Below, in pieces: positions 34,107 to 46,680 of a stretch of DNA of 64,000 nucleotides. The DNA comes from Thermomucor indicae-seudaticae (Eukaryota > Mucoromycota > Mucoromycetes > Mucorales > Lichtheimiaceae): NCBI GenBank assembly GCA_000787465.1, contig JSYX01000066.1, forward strand, positions 19,783 to 83,782. Reading direction: 5' to 3'. The notes under the pieces are model-generated. The model was given only the letters and a program-made list of their open reading frames with translations, made no database searches and was not told the DNA's origin. The stretch's first letter is position 1, and the number at the start of each line of letters is the position of its first letter. A program made the position numbers and the translations under genes.

Positions 34107-36751
34107 TTAGAACTGAAGGCCCAACTCAGGGACGTAGCCGACCTTTTCATAGTAGGCAATGACAGCCTGAGCCTTGGCAGCGGCAGCCTCAGCAGTGATG
34201 TTGAACTTCTTGTAGAGCTTACCAGCAGGACCGGAGGCACCAAAAGTGGTCATACCAACGTGAGCATGGGCATAGCGTTCCCAGCCGTAGATACCCAGGG
34301 CTTCAACGGAGACGACGGGCACACCGGGAGGAAGGACGGACTTGCGGTATTCTTCGGGCTGCTCATCAAAGAGTTCGGTGCATGGCATGGAGACAACACG
34401 TGTGGGGATGCCCTGACCAGCAAGGAGCTTGGCGGCCTCGACGGCGAGCGAGACCTCGGAACCGGTGGCAACAAAGGCGACCTTGGCGTTAGGAGCGTCC
34501 TGAAGGACATAGGCACCCTTGGCGACGGCTTCAACGGACGAACCCTCCAGCTGAGGCAAGTTCTGGCGCGACAAGGCAATGATCGAAGGACGGTGGGCGT
34601 TCTCGAGAGCAACGAGGTAAGTACCCGAGACTTCGTTGCCGTCAGCAGGACGGAAAGTCAGCATGTTGGGCGTGGCACGGCAAATGTTCAAGGTCTCAAT
34701 AGGCTGGTGAGTAGGACCGTCTTCACCAAGACCAATCGAGTCGTGGGTCATGACGTACAGGACACGCAGGTGCGACAGGGCAGACAGACGGGCAGCACCC
34801 CAACCGTAGCTGTATTGAAGCAAGAAAGTCAGCCATACTGCGTTTTAAAGGAAAGATCAGAGGCACTCACGTGAGGAAGTTCAAGAAGGTACCACCGTAG
34901 GGGATGATACCACCGTACGAGGCCAAACCGTTCATGATGGCAAACATGGCATGCTCACGGACACCATAGCGGAAGTAGCGACCGCTGTAGTCACCAAGAC
35001 CAGTCGAAGGCTAACGACCGGCTTCAGCAAGAGGAAGAGATCAAAGAGTCGTCAAAATTTAACTTACGTGCTGGAAGTCAACAGCCTTCTTCCAACGAGT
35101 CAAGTTGGAACCAGTCAAGTCAGCAGAGCCACCCAACAACTCGGGAATAACGTCAGCCAAAGCGGTCAAGACACCCTCAGAGAGCTTACGGGTGGCAACA
35201 GCGGGGTCAGCCGGGGTGAAGCGAGGCAAAGCATCCTTCCATCCTTCAGGCAAACCACCGGAGAGACGACGGGTGAGCTCAGCAGCTTCCTTGGGGTATT
35301 CTTGGCTGTATTTGGCAAACAGAGCGTTCCACTCAGCCTCAGCAGCAGCACCGTGAGCAGCACGAGCAGCGTAAAGTTCATAGACCTTCATAGAACATGA
35401 GAAATCATGCAAACAGAGATCAGACAAATGATTGCACTAACCTCTTTGGGAACGACATAGCTTTCTTCGGGGTTGAATCCAAACTTCTGCTTAACCTGTT
35501 TGATATCATCGACTTTTTTATTTACACAACATCAGCTCCCGTAACCAGCCGGACTTTTTCATGTGAAAGCCATACCAGAAAGCGGGGCACCGTGTACCTT
35601 TTCTTCGCCCTGGAGCAGGGAACCGTAACCTGATCATAGAACCCATCAGGAACTCCGACAAGATATGACGCCATAGGTTTACCAAAAACAATGAACTTGA
35701 CACTTACCAATCGTGGTCTTGATCTTGATGATAGAAGGCTTGTCGGTCACGGCCTTGGCTTCATTGATGGCCTGTTCAATGGCGGCAATGTCGTTGTCAC
35801 CGTCGGCAACAGAAAGCGTGTGCCAGCCATAAGATTCGAAGCGCTTCAAGACATCTTCGGTAAAGGAGACTGCGGTGTCACCGTCAATCGTGATGTTGTT
35901 GTCGTCGTAAAGAGCGATAAGCTTGCCGAGCTTCCAGTGACTTTCGAAAAACGAGAAAGACTTTGTCAGTTTAAACACAGCAAAGAAAAATAAACAATTG
36001 TTGCACTTTACCCAGCAAGGGAGACGGCCTCAGCAGCAACACCTTCCTGAAGACAGCCGTCACCGAGAATGACGTAGGTGTAGTTGTTGAAAAGCTCGTA
36101 ACCGGGACGGTTGTAAGTGGCAGCCATGTGGGCTTCGGCAGCAGCCAAACCGACAGCATTCGAGATACCTTAAACACACGTCCACGTCACTTGTTCAACT
36201 CTTGTCTTCTCTATCCAACTAAACCGATTCTTTACCTTGACCAAGAGGACCGGTCGTCACTTCAACACCAGGAGTATCATGAGCTTCAGGGTGACCGGGA
36301 GTCCTTTAGAAAAGAAGCAAGTGAGCTTATCCGAAGCAGAGACGAAGCTGTGTACCGCATAAGGCTAAAGACGCGTAAATAGACGTACTTGCTGCCAACT
36401 TGACGGAACTGCTTCAGGTCATCCATAGACACGTCGTAACCCAAAAGGTGGAGGTAAATGTATTGGAGAGCACAGCCATGGCCGTTCGAGAGGACGAAAC
36501 GATCACGGTTGATAAACTTTGGGTTCTTGGGGTTGGCCGTAATGAACTTGTTGAACAGGACGTGAGCCATAGGGGCGCAGCCCATAGGAGCACCTGGATT
36601 ACGTGTACGTAAGAGACAGGTACGAACCACCGCGGATTTTTTCCGTAACCCCAACAAACAAACCTGGATGGCCAGAGTTCGCGCCACGGACGACATCAGC
36701 AGCCAAAACACGAACAGTGTTGATAGCCTGTTGTTCGATATTCTGAACCAT
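34107..36751 (-). CDS. TKL1: Transketolase
   Basis: Thiamine-diphosphate enzyme of the non-oxidative pentose phosphate pathway; moves two-carbon units between sugar phosphates in the cytosol. Ten exons: 36751-36664, 36593-36389, 36303-36236, 36168-36012, 35940-35708, 35629-35576, 35512-35442, 35385-35068, 35010-34871, 34809-34107; 678 residues, the usual size. Landmarks: [28 protein letters not shown], the ThDP motif [13 protein letters not shown] with [14 protein letters not shown], the pyrimidine-domain [11 protein letters not shown], and [16 protein letters not shown]. The C-terminal domain includes [11 protein letters not shown]. Codon choice is strongly biased toward C-ending codons, which suggests high expression. 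Confidence 0.97.
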
Positions 36752-37036
36752 CCTGTAAAAGTAGCTCAAGGTCAAGAAGGAAAGAAGAAAAGAGAAAGCG
36801 AAAGCGAACCGAGCGTCACATTCAGGCCCGCACTATGCCCTTTTTATACCCAACCTTTTTTTGTCAGACTTCCATTTGCTTACTCTTATCGCAAACGATT
36901 GGATGGTGCCTTTTCGAATCGCGCCTGTCACAAGAGAAAAATTGCGACTGGCTAATATATTACAGATCCCGCGACGCTCTCCCCCAACAAGTTCAACATC
37001 GGGAAAATTGTTCCTGTAGCATTACGAGAGACTAGT

Positions 37037-38681
<1,645 letters not shown>

Positions 38682-39478
38682 TTTGCGTTTAGCACTTTAT
38701 CTAAGTTATGGTATGAGGGGGAGAAAATAAAAGAGAGAGAGAGAGAAAGGAAGGGCAGGCAATGAGTAATATAATTTAGAGAGCAATCAAGAGCAAAACC
38801 GGGCGCACAAGACAAAGACGACGCGCCACCAATCCAAGTTGCAAGAGGACGAGATCAAATTTCATAAAGTGAAAGAGGTGTTTTTCCAAGAAGTCTGATC
38901 CGTCCGCACTTTTGCCAACCAAGGTCTCTATTTCAAACCCCGTGGGCAATTTTTTGTATCAAATCTGGCTGCCGAATTCGAGCGTCTTCTTGCAGCCAAA
39001 TCTGTTTATTGCTGTACAACTATCAGCCTCCGTTCACGGTGGCAAAGAACCATCGCAATGGCACGGGGTTCTCGTTGCTCAACTGATATGGCATTGCAGT
39101 TGTTATTGGGCGTTGTAGATCACATACTTTATCGGAATAAACTTGACGTAATGGCAACCGCCTTATCGCCTTCGTGTTTAGCGAAACGTAGCCGCGAGAT
39201 ATGTCACGGGTTGAAGATCTCCTGCTCACATGCGCATTCTCTAGATAAGGCGGTGCATTTCATCCACTGTACATACTTGCAACAGCCGTTTCGATTGCGT
39301 ATGAAATTTGAGAAGTCACGAAGTGTTCGCGGCGGCGAGTGTGGAGTTCAGGCGTCACTTGGCTAGTTTTTCACTTATTTTTTCCCTTCTTTACACGAAA
39401 CTGCATAATCAGCTTGGACGAGAGGTTTAGATACAAAAAAACTAGAGATATCAGCCCTTATTTGATTGCGCAATAAAC
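38682..39478. promoter_or_regulatory. Divergent promoter region, S6K-like kinase and PP2A-A
   Basis: 0.8 kb between divergent starts. It includes a GA dinucleotide run at 38732-38746 in the S6K leader. No specific factor site was identified. Confidence 0.4.
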
Positions 39479-41996
39479 ATGGAAGTCGACCCTAAAACGC
39501 CAACACCACCACCCGCTACTACGACCATTCCTACAACGGAATTTATGGATGAGGATACCATCAACCCCGTTACCGGGCAGCCCATCGAACAACAACAACA
39601 GCAGCAAGGGCAACAACAAGATGACCTATTCGCTGTCGCTCTGCTGATTGATGAGCTTAAACACGAAGATGTCCAATATCGATTGAACGCAAACAGAAAT
39701 TTGCTCACGATTGCTCAAGCTCTTGGTCCCGAACGAACTCGGACTGAACTTTTGCCATTCCTGCAAGGTACCGTTTCCTCCCCAACACCCGGGGCGCGCG
39801 CCGGATCTGTCATTGCGCGCGAGAGAGCGTAACACGGGTCTTTCTTTATTTCTATGCCGTGATGGCCTGACATCTGTCTTTTAGAATGCGTCGACGATGA
39901 AGACGAAGTTTTGTTGGTGTTGGCTGAGGAACTCCCGAAATTGGCAAACGCCGTGGGTGGCAGCGAGTATGTTTACCATCTGCTGGCTCCTTTGGAAAGC
40001 ATCGTCGCTGTCGAAGAAGCCACAGTCCGAGAAAAGGTACTTTACCTCGTGGGTGCCTTTTTCTTTTGTTACCCTCGCTTATGTCCCCTTGCTTTATAGG
40101 CTGTTTCATCACTCTGTCAGCTAGTCCCCTTGCTACCACCAAACCACATAGAACAATACTATCTTCCTCTCGTGAAACGACTGTCGATGGGCGAATGGTT
40201 CACAAGTCGGACGTCAGCTGCGGGTCTCTACGCTGATGTCTACCAGAAAACGTCGGCTGCTGTTCAGACGGACCTGAAGAGGTACGCTGTCGCGTAGTAG
40301 GGGCCACATGGATATTGTCTGTCCTCGCTTTGTTAACACCCCCTGCCCGGATAGCATGTTTTCTCAGCTTGTGCAAGACGACAGCCCGATGGTCCGGCGA
40401 GCTGCAGCAAAAGCACTGGGTGTAAGTCGGTCTACGACTGCTACTGCCTTTATTTTCCGGACGATTTTACACACTCACATGGTTGACCACTAGCCTTTTG
40501 CAAGTCAAATATCAAAAGAGGACCAGTTAAGCGTCGGACTGGAGCTGCTAAAGCAATTGGCTCAAGACTCCCAGGACTCTGTCCGGTTGCTGGCGGCAGA
40601 AGATCTGGTTGCATACGGCAAACTTTTCACGCCAGAGCAGAACCGTGAACATCTCCTGCCTATTTTCAAGGCGCTTGCTGAAGACAAGTCGTGGCGAGTG
40701 CGGTATATGGTGGCTTCCAAATACGTTGAGGTAAGAAAGACTATGGTATTATGACAACAGTGAATTGGCGTCTCATGGGGTGGGTTTACAGATCGCAGAA
40801 GCCTTTGGTGAGGCTATTGTGCGAGAACACTTTACGGACCCGTTTATTGCGTTCTTGCAAGATCCAGAAGGGGAGGTCAGAACTGCTGCGGCAGGCCGAA
40901 TCACTGGTAAATATTTGCATAATCAGTTGTCTATCTAGTCTTTGCCACATATCAGTTAACCAAGTCGATGACAAGGGTATGCAAAACTGGTGGATAAGAA
41001 TGTCACGGTTGAACGACTCTTGCCGTGCATCAGAGAACTTGTTTCGGATGAGAATCAGCATGCACGAGCTGCCCTTGCAAAGGAGGTTAGCGGACTGGCA
41101 TTAATTGTCGGACAGATGCCGTAAGTTCCACACAAAGAGAGCAAGAAGAGATCGCACCACTTATTATGCACAGCACGATGGAATATCTGCTGCCGACGTT
41201 TTTGCAGCAATTGACAGACGACTTTCCGGACGTCCGGTTGAACGTTATTTCCAGTTTGGATGAAATCAACAAGGGTCAGTTGAAGGTACTTTTCGTTGTA
41301 AGGACGTTTGCTCATTCCCGGTTATGTACATAGCCATCGGCATCGAACGTTTGTCGCAAGCATTACTACCAGCCATTGTCGAGCTCTCTGAAGACAAGCA
41401 GTGGCGAATTCGACTTGCGATCATCGAGTATATACCGCTTCTTGCCAAACAGTTTGGCGCACAGTTCTTTGAAGAAAAGCTCCTCGATCTTTGTATGGGA
41501 TGGCTCCGTGACAAAGTGTTTTCCATTCGGGAAGCAGCGACGGCCAACCTTCAGAAGCTTACAGAAGTCTTTGGCGCTGAATGGGCGGAAGAAGCGATTA
41601 TTCCCAGAGTCCAGAAAATGGCGACGGATAACAATTACTTGCATAGAATGACGGTCATCTTTGCTTTGACGGTAAGTGTAACTAAGGAGGGGAGGGGAAT
41701 GGGCAGCACAGAAATACTTATGCAGCGTTTATTAGACGATGGCAACCGCACTGCCTTCAGACACCGTGCGTGATTCTGTGCTACCAACGGTGATAGAGTT
41801 ATCCAGTGACCCTATTCCAAATATCCGGTTTAATGTTGCCAAATCCCTGGAGACCATGATACCAATGCTGAAGCAAAACCAAAGCATGTCAGGACTTGTG
41901 TCGACGATGGCAAAGCCAACTTTGGAAAAGCTGAGTACCGACAAGGACGGAGATGTAAGGTTTTTCGCCAACCGGGCATTGCAGGCTGGTAAGTAG
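39479..41996 (+). CDS. TPD3: Protein phosphatase 2A scaffold subunit A (HEAT repeats)
   Basis: Scaffold that joins PP2A catalytic and B subunits. Ten exons: 39479-39767, 39885-40036, 40100-40281, 40355-40421, 40494-40730, 40792-40906, 40976-41120, 41174-41274, 41334-41671, 41736-41996; 628 residues. The HEAT repeats begin at about residue 49 with [20 protein letters not shown] and include [40 protein letters not shown] and [13 protein letters not shown]. An N-terminal Pro/Gln-rich extension of about 45 residues precedes the usual start. Exon 7 uses the acceptor before GYAKLVDKN on family grounds. The stop is AGK-TAG at 41994; splicing at 41988 to an acceptor near 42048 would instead end the protein two residues differently. 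Confidence 0.95.
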
Positions 41997-42319
41997 TAAG
42001 AAAGCTGCTTTTACTTTCGAATCAGGTTTTAACTCGTTTCATTTCTAGTTTAAGTTTCATTTTTCCTCCCTTTACTTTGGATTTACTAGCATGGCTGGAG
42101 CGAAATAATGTGTTAAACCATTTGTGCAAGATAACCAGCCAAAGCTTTAGCATCGATAGTGTACATTACAATAACTCTATTTCGCCTTCTTCTTACGTTT
42201 ATTACTGGGACATGCAGATGCTCATAACTGGTTATCACTCTCATTGACCACTAAACGTGCTTTCTTCTTCTAAACTGTTTAGGTATACTGATTCTCTTGA
42301 ATCGCGGGCTGGATGATGA
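41997..42319. other. Convergent 3' ends of PP2A-A and CHY zinc-finger gene
   Basis: 0.32 kb, T-rich; nothing coding. Confidence 0.45.
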
Positions 42320-42871
42320 TTAACCCATCATTTCACTGACGTCGAGATCAAAGATGCTCTTTGGATCTCGAGTTGTTGGTTTCTCTCTTGGATCCCGGAT
42401 AACTCTGCCCAAGAAAAACCAAGTCAGATCAATACGTTCTCTTCTGTTCCATCTAAGCATTACCTGCTATCGACTCTGATATCCTCAGTCTCTATGCCCA
42501 AAGAAGGCTCAGGAGTGACGGCGTCAATTACATAGTGGTTGTCGCAGTGTGGGCAATACTCATCTTCTTCTTCGTAATCACTATACACAGGAAACCGACT
42601 CAGTTTGGGGAACATATACGTATACCATGGCCATATGCGTACGTCATGTCTTTACGAAACACTTTTTTGCACTTTTTACAAGCAAAGATCATTTCGTTTG
42701 TTTTCCGGAGAGGATGATCGGATACTTCGGCATGACATTCAGCGCAATCAAACCACCGTCGGCAGCATTGTGCCCGGATGGCAACCTGAAACACAAATCA
42801 TCAGGTCATCCGCGTCGAGATCGCAGGCACGATCGTGTGTGTACCTGAGCGTTCAAAATGTGTTTGCACAT
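42320..42871 (-). CDS. Small CHY-type zinc-finger protein
   Basis: 123-residue protein in four exons: 42871-42845, 42785-42643, 42580-42464, 42404-42320. Starts MCKHILNAQV and contains the zinc-binding series CCRRWFDCAECHAE, DHPLRKTNEMIFACKKCKKVFRKDM and EYCPHCDNHYV, that is the later Cys/His pairs of the CHY finger, followed by a conserved tail ending SIFDLDVSEMMG. The family includes yeast Hot13 (helper of Tim) and plant/animal Pirh2-like E3 ligases, but no RING is present. The first CHY Cys pairs of longer homologues are missing, so either this is a short form common in fungi or an upstream exon was missed. Confidence 0.85.
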
Positions 42872-43515
42872 GATGGATTGGGGGTATATAATTACTTTGG
42901 TTACTGCTCTTTTCCTCCCCCTTTCTTCTTCCTTTTTCTGTCAATATTCAAAGCCAGATGTGGATCAGTCAGGTACCCACCGGATCTTGACATCGCCAAC
43001 GAGCATTGACTCGTTATATCTACAAGATTTATGCTATCGGGTACAATATGAACGTCGAAAGCGAATCGTGGGTTGAGCTTATGGTTCTTTAATAGACTCT
43101 GCAGTATCTACTCCCTGCTAGTCAATGAGAAAACATTCAAGTTTACGTCGTCCTCTCTCTTTTATTAGGCGCTTTACAACGCGCTTCATGTACCCATGGC
43201 TTGATCACGAGATGTACATTACTGTCGTTGCATTACATATCATTTCGAGTTTATGTTGTATAATTCTCGACCGCAAAAAGAAGTAAATTGAGCTTGATAA
43301 ATTCAGCTGATACACGTATCTGTTGAATAGAACCAGTTTCAATTCCACAGAGGACAACGATAGACGATATAAAATTCTGATTCTTCAAGCTGTACAAACG
43401 TTCAGCGAAAAATCAATCGATCGACTCTCTATTTCAAGCGATATCCAATAAAATGCAAATTACATTATATCAAAAAACGTATTGGCCAGATGAACTTCGC
43501 AATACAACATTTGCT
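42872..43515. other. Intergenic: CHY gene promoter and HUS1 3' flank
   Basis: 0.64 kb, AT-rich, no coding signal or repeat. Confidence 0.45.
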
Positions 43516-44804
43516 TCAGTCGTAGTATACAGGCACATGACAAGTCATGATCATACGGGATGCGTTGGCAGGCTGCTGCTGGGAGTGTGGATCATGAGTC
43601 TGATAGGCAGCAATATTTACATAGACGTAAAATGCGACTTGCAATTCGTCAATAATAGCTAAACGTTGGCTGGTCAGCTTGACATATGCATATTCATGGT
43701 TCCTTTCTGCTTACCGCAAATGGCGTTTTGTGGCTCAAGATGGTAGCTGTTCAAGAAGCTGACGAAATCATCTGTGGCTATTCGTACCGATGAGAATTCT
43801 GTAAGGTCTTCGGGTGGATCGTGTCCCTCTGCCAAGGACCGTTAGCAATAGAAAGACTCGCGTGTCAATCAGCATTACCAAGACTAGGATTTTCCAAATC
43901 GGAATAGACTGCTTCGCACTGTGCAAGCTCTGTCTCGACCGACATTTTGAATACACCAGCCATGTTGGCGGACAAGACCAGGAACTTGCTAAGGGATTTC
44001 ATCCGACTCGCTACTGTGCGCAGGGCGTGCAGACTGGGTAATAGGATATATGCCTTAAAACAAAAGTCGATATAATGCTATAGCACGAATACTGATTGAA
44101 CTCACATCCGGGGCTCCCAAGGACTTTGGTTCCTGAATGTTTCTTATTCTTTCGGGTGGCATAATTGTGACATCGATTTCCTGCCCTATCACACTCACTG
44201 ACCCTGCGCGATTCTATCAATCAGAAGAAAATATGGATAAATCATGAAGTATGAGAGCTTCCTTGCATCAGACCCTTACATCCGAGGTCATGCTCCAGGA
44301 CAAAATGGGCTGACCTCCTTTTCTTCGCAAGCTGATGGATATATCCGTCGACTGCTGAGCAGCCCTCGTCGCGCGCAATAGATATTCAAGCTGCATGGCC
44401 ATGTTGATCACATTGTTGGCATGGCTTTCAACACGATAACCTGAGAATAGTGTTGACTGCGTATACAGTCTTTTTTTAATCGACTGCACCGCCCCTAAGA
44501 CTAACATCCTGGGACTTACAGGTTGCACCTTGCTATATTACAAATGAATAGGTTAAGGAAGCTCCTCGTATTTCTACACGGCTGTGAACTTACGCCCAGG
44601 CCTCAATGCTGCCTTCATATTCGCGATGCTTAATGAATCGTATACAGTCCATTCCGAAACTGACAATACATGTTGGGCCAAACTTCTCCAATGTCTGCGC
44701 AATCTCTGAAAAAGCGTTTAGCTAAACGACAACAAGGACGTGCACCCAACAGTGTACGTACTATATAGCCCGACAGGGTTGATCAAATTGGCACGGAATC
44801 TCAT
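43516..44804 (-). CDS. HUS1: HUS1 checkpoint clamp subunit
   Basis: Subunit of the Rad9-Rad1-Hus1 (9-1-1) DNA-damage clamp, a PCNA-like ring in the nucleus. Eight exons: 44804-44762, 44705-44594, 44532-44520, 44456-44280, 44213-44106, 44053-43879, 43828-43715, 43658-43516; 294 residues. It starts MRFRANLINPVGLY, matching the family N-terminus, and includes IAQTLEKFGPTCIVSFG, YLLRATRAAQQSTDISISL, RIRNIQEP and LSKFLVLSANMAGVFKMSVETEL. Exon 3 is only 13 nt; it supplies A-KVQP and keeps all phases. The C-terminal strand ends with MTCHVPVYYD. Confidence 0.92.
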
Positions 44805-45077
44805 GATCGATTCAGGCGATAGTTTATGCAAATTTGAGGGTTTTTTGGTGTCACGAGTGAAGAAGCCTGAGAATCAATCCAGGAACGATTCGCACTACTA
44901 ACTAACGGATATCATTTTATCACATATGCACTCCCCTCTATACATGTAATCGTAGTCGAAGTCGCGGTCGCATACAGGGATAACCATCCAGAGCATTTTG
45001 GGTTATCAAAGCAAGTTGTGAGTTTCTATACAACGTCATTGTATTGCTTGATAACTGCGAAGCATTCTACAGAAGAA

Positions 45078-46493
45078 CTAAAGCTCTTGATGCCGTGGGG
45101 AACCATCGGATGGAAAATGCGCTCCTTTTTTCAATACTGTCAATGTCACGAGAGTTAGTTAATCATCCAGACCTTATAGCGAGACACGAGACACGAGACA
45201 CGAGACAATACTTGCATTCTACAATTTCTTTGTCAATGTGGGTGGGGAATAGAACCAGATATTCCACAAAGAGGTCGCCATGCTGAGTCGGATTATCATG
45301 ATGGGGCATACCCGCTCCCTTGACTGTCTGCACATAGCCGTATTGGGTGACTCCTTCTCGCGACAATGTGATGATAGAGCCATCCAGATGCTTCAGCGTT
45401 TTCTGAAAGCCAACGAGTGCCTCTAGCAAGGTTATATGTTGCTTGGCGTACAGATTATTTCCCTGCCTGTCAAAGGCGGGATGAGGTACAGTCGTGATCG
45501 TAAATATGACATCTCCAGGAATCGTATCAGGGTATTCATCCGCCTCTTGTTCCAGGACCTATTGTTCGGGCAGACGGTCAAAGGCGAGTTTTTCCTCGTG
45601 ATTCGCAATGACTGCTCATACATACCAGTGTCTGGCCGTCTTGCATACCTTTTTCAATGATGAGCGTGTATTGTTCATTGCCACGCCGGACCTTTTGTCC
45701 TCCACAAGCCGGACATACGGTCTTGATCGTTTTCCCTTTCCCACCGCATCGGTCGCAGGTTTGCTGGAACTGCTGCACCATACCCGGGCCCAACTGTACG
45801 CGTGTCACCGTCATACCGCGACCGTGACATACGGGACAAGTCTGGATATCCTCAGATCGACGCGCTCCACTGCCATGACAGTGGTCACATACCACTTGCT
45901 TCGATATGTCGACTTCGACCGTGGCCCCATTGTAGAGATCTTCCAGGGACACTTCTAACTCTACCGGCATATCGGGACCCTTTCGTTCCTGCGGCTGGCT
46001 ACGTCCGCCTTTATGTTCCATATAAGAAGCTCTCTCCTGTCTCTCCTTCTTATATAGAGTCCATACCGAATCCGCCACCAAAAAACTGTGCAAACACATC
46101 AAAGGGGTTATGGAAACCGGCTCCACCTCCGTTCTTGTGCTGTTCAAGTCCTTCTTCTCCATAGCGATCATAAATCTGTCGCTTTTCATCGTCGACCAGA
46201 ACTTCATAAGCTACAGACCATGCACCCGATCAGCCATGGTTTTCCCAACTTGATTGCAGGTCGTTACCTTCTGACAGCTCCATGAATTTCTTTTCGGCTT
46301 CCTTGTTTCCGGGATTCTTGTCCGGATGGTATACACGCGATAACTTTTTGTAATGCTTCTTGATCTGACTTTTGGGTGCATCGCGAGGGACATCGAGGAT
46401 GCTATAGTAGTCTCGGCCGGCTTCGGTCACCGCGGCCAGCAAGACAACAAGAACGCCGACTAGCAAACAGAGCCAGGTTGCTGATCGTCGCAT
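45078..46493 (-). CDS. ER lumenal DnaJ/Hsp40 co-chaperone (Scj1/DNAJB11-like)
   Basis: J-protein partner of ER Hsp70 (Kar2/BiP). Exons 46493-46268, 46210-46067, 46008-45626, 45558-45207 (last donor uncertain), 45136-45078; 387 residues. The start at 46493 begins a signal peptide ([16 protein letters not shown]); an ATG 93 nt upstream would bury it. J domain: [21 protein letters not shown] Gly/Phe region follows, then a type I zinc domain with [25 protein letters not shown] and CPACGG, and the substrate-binding domain. Only a phase-1 donor to the last exon gives a product ending PRHQEL, an HDEL-like ER-retrieval signal. Donors of that phase lie in a 7-bp tandem repeat (45181-45207). Confidence 0.88.
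45181..45207. repeat. 7-bp tandem repeat (GAGACAC)n
   Basis: Nearly four copies of GAGACAC run from 45181 to 45207. On the minus strand each unit offers a GTGTCTC, so it provides several possible donors for the last intron of the ER J-protein gene. Confidence 0.85.
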
Positions 46494-46680
46494 GAGCGGA
46501 CACGGGTTGTGGACGAGATCAGGGGGCGAAACCTTATGCCGACCGAGACTCTCTTTAATGCCCTGTTGCCACTTGTTCCGACGCAATTGGCCTGATACTC
46601 AGACTTAAAGCAATGGTTCAGGATCATGACAGACAGCAACTGTGGCAGGAAAACAGAAAAGTATTGTAGGTTGCATTCAA

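Noticed and set aside
34260..34874. 204-codon plus-strand frame
   Set aside because: Antisense shadow of the transketolase C-terminal exon, caused by its biased codon use.
45181..45207. CRISPR-like or satellite array
   Set aside because: Units are only 7 bp and directly adjacent; a simple tandem repeat in a eukaryotic intron.
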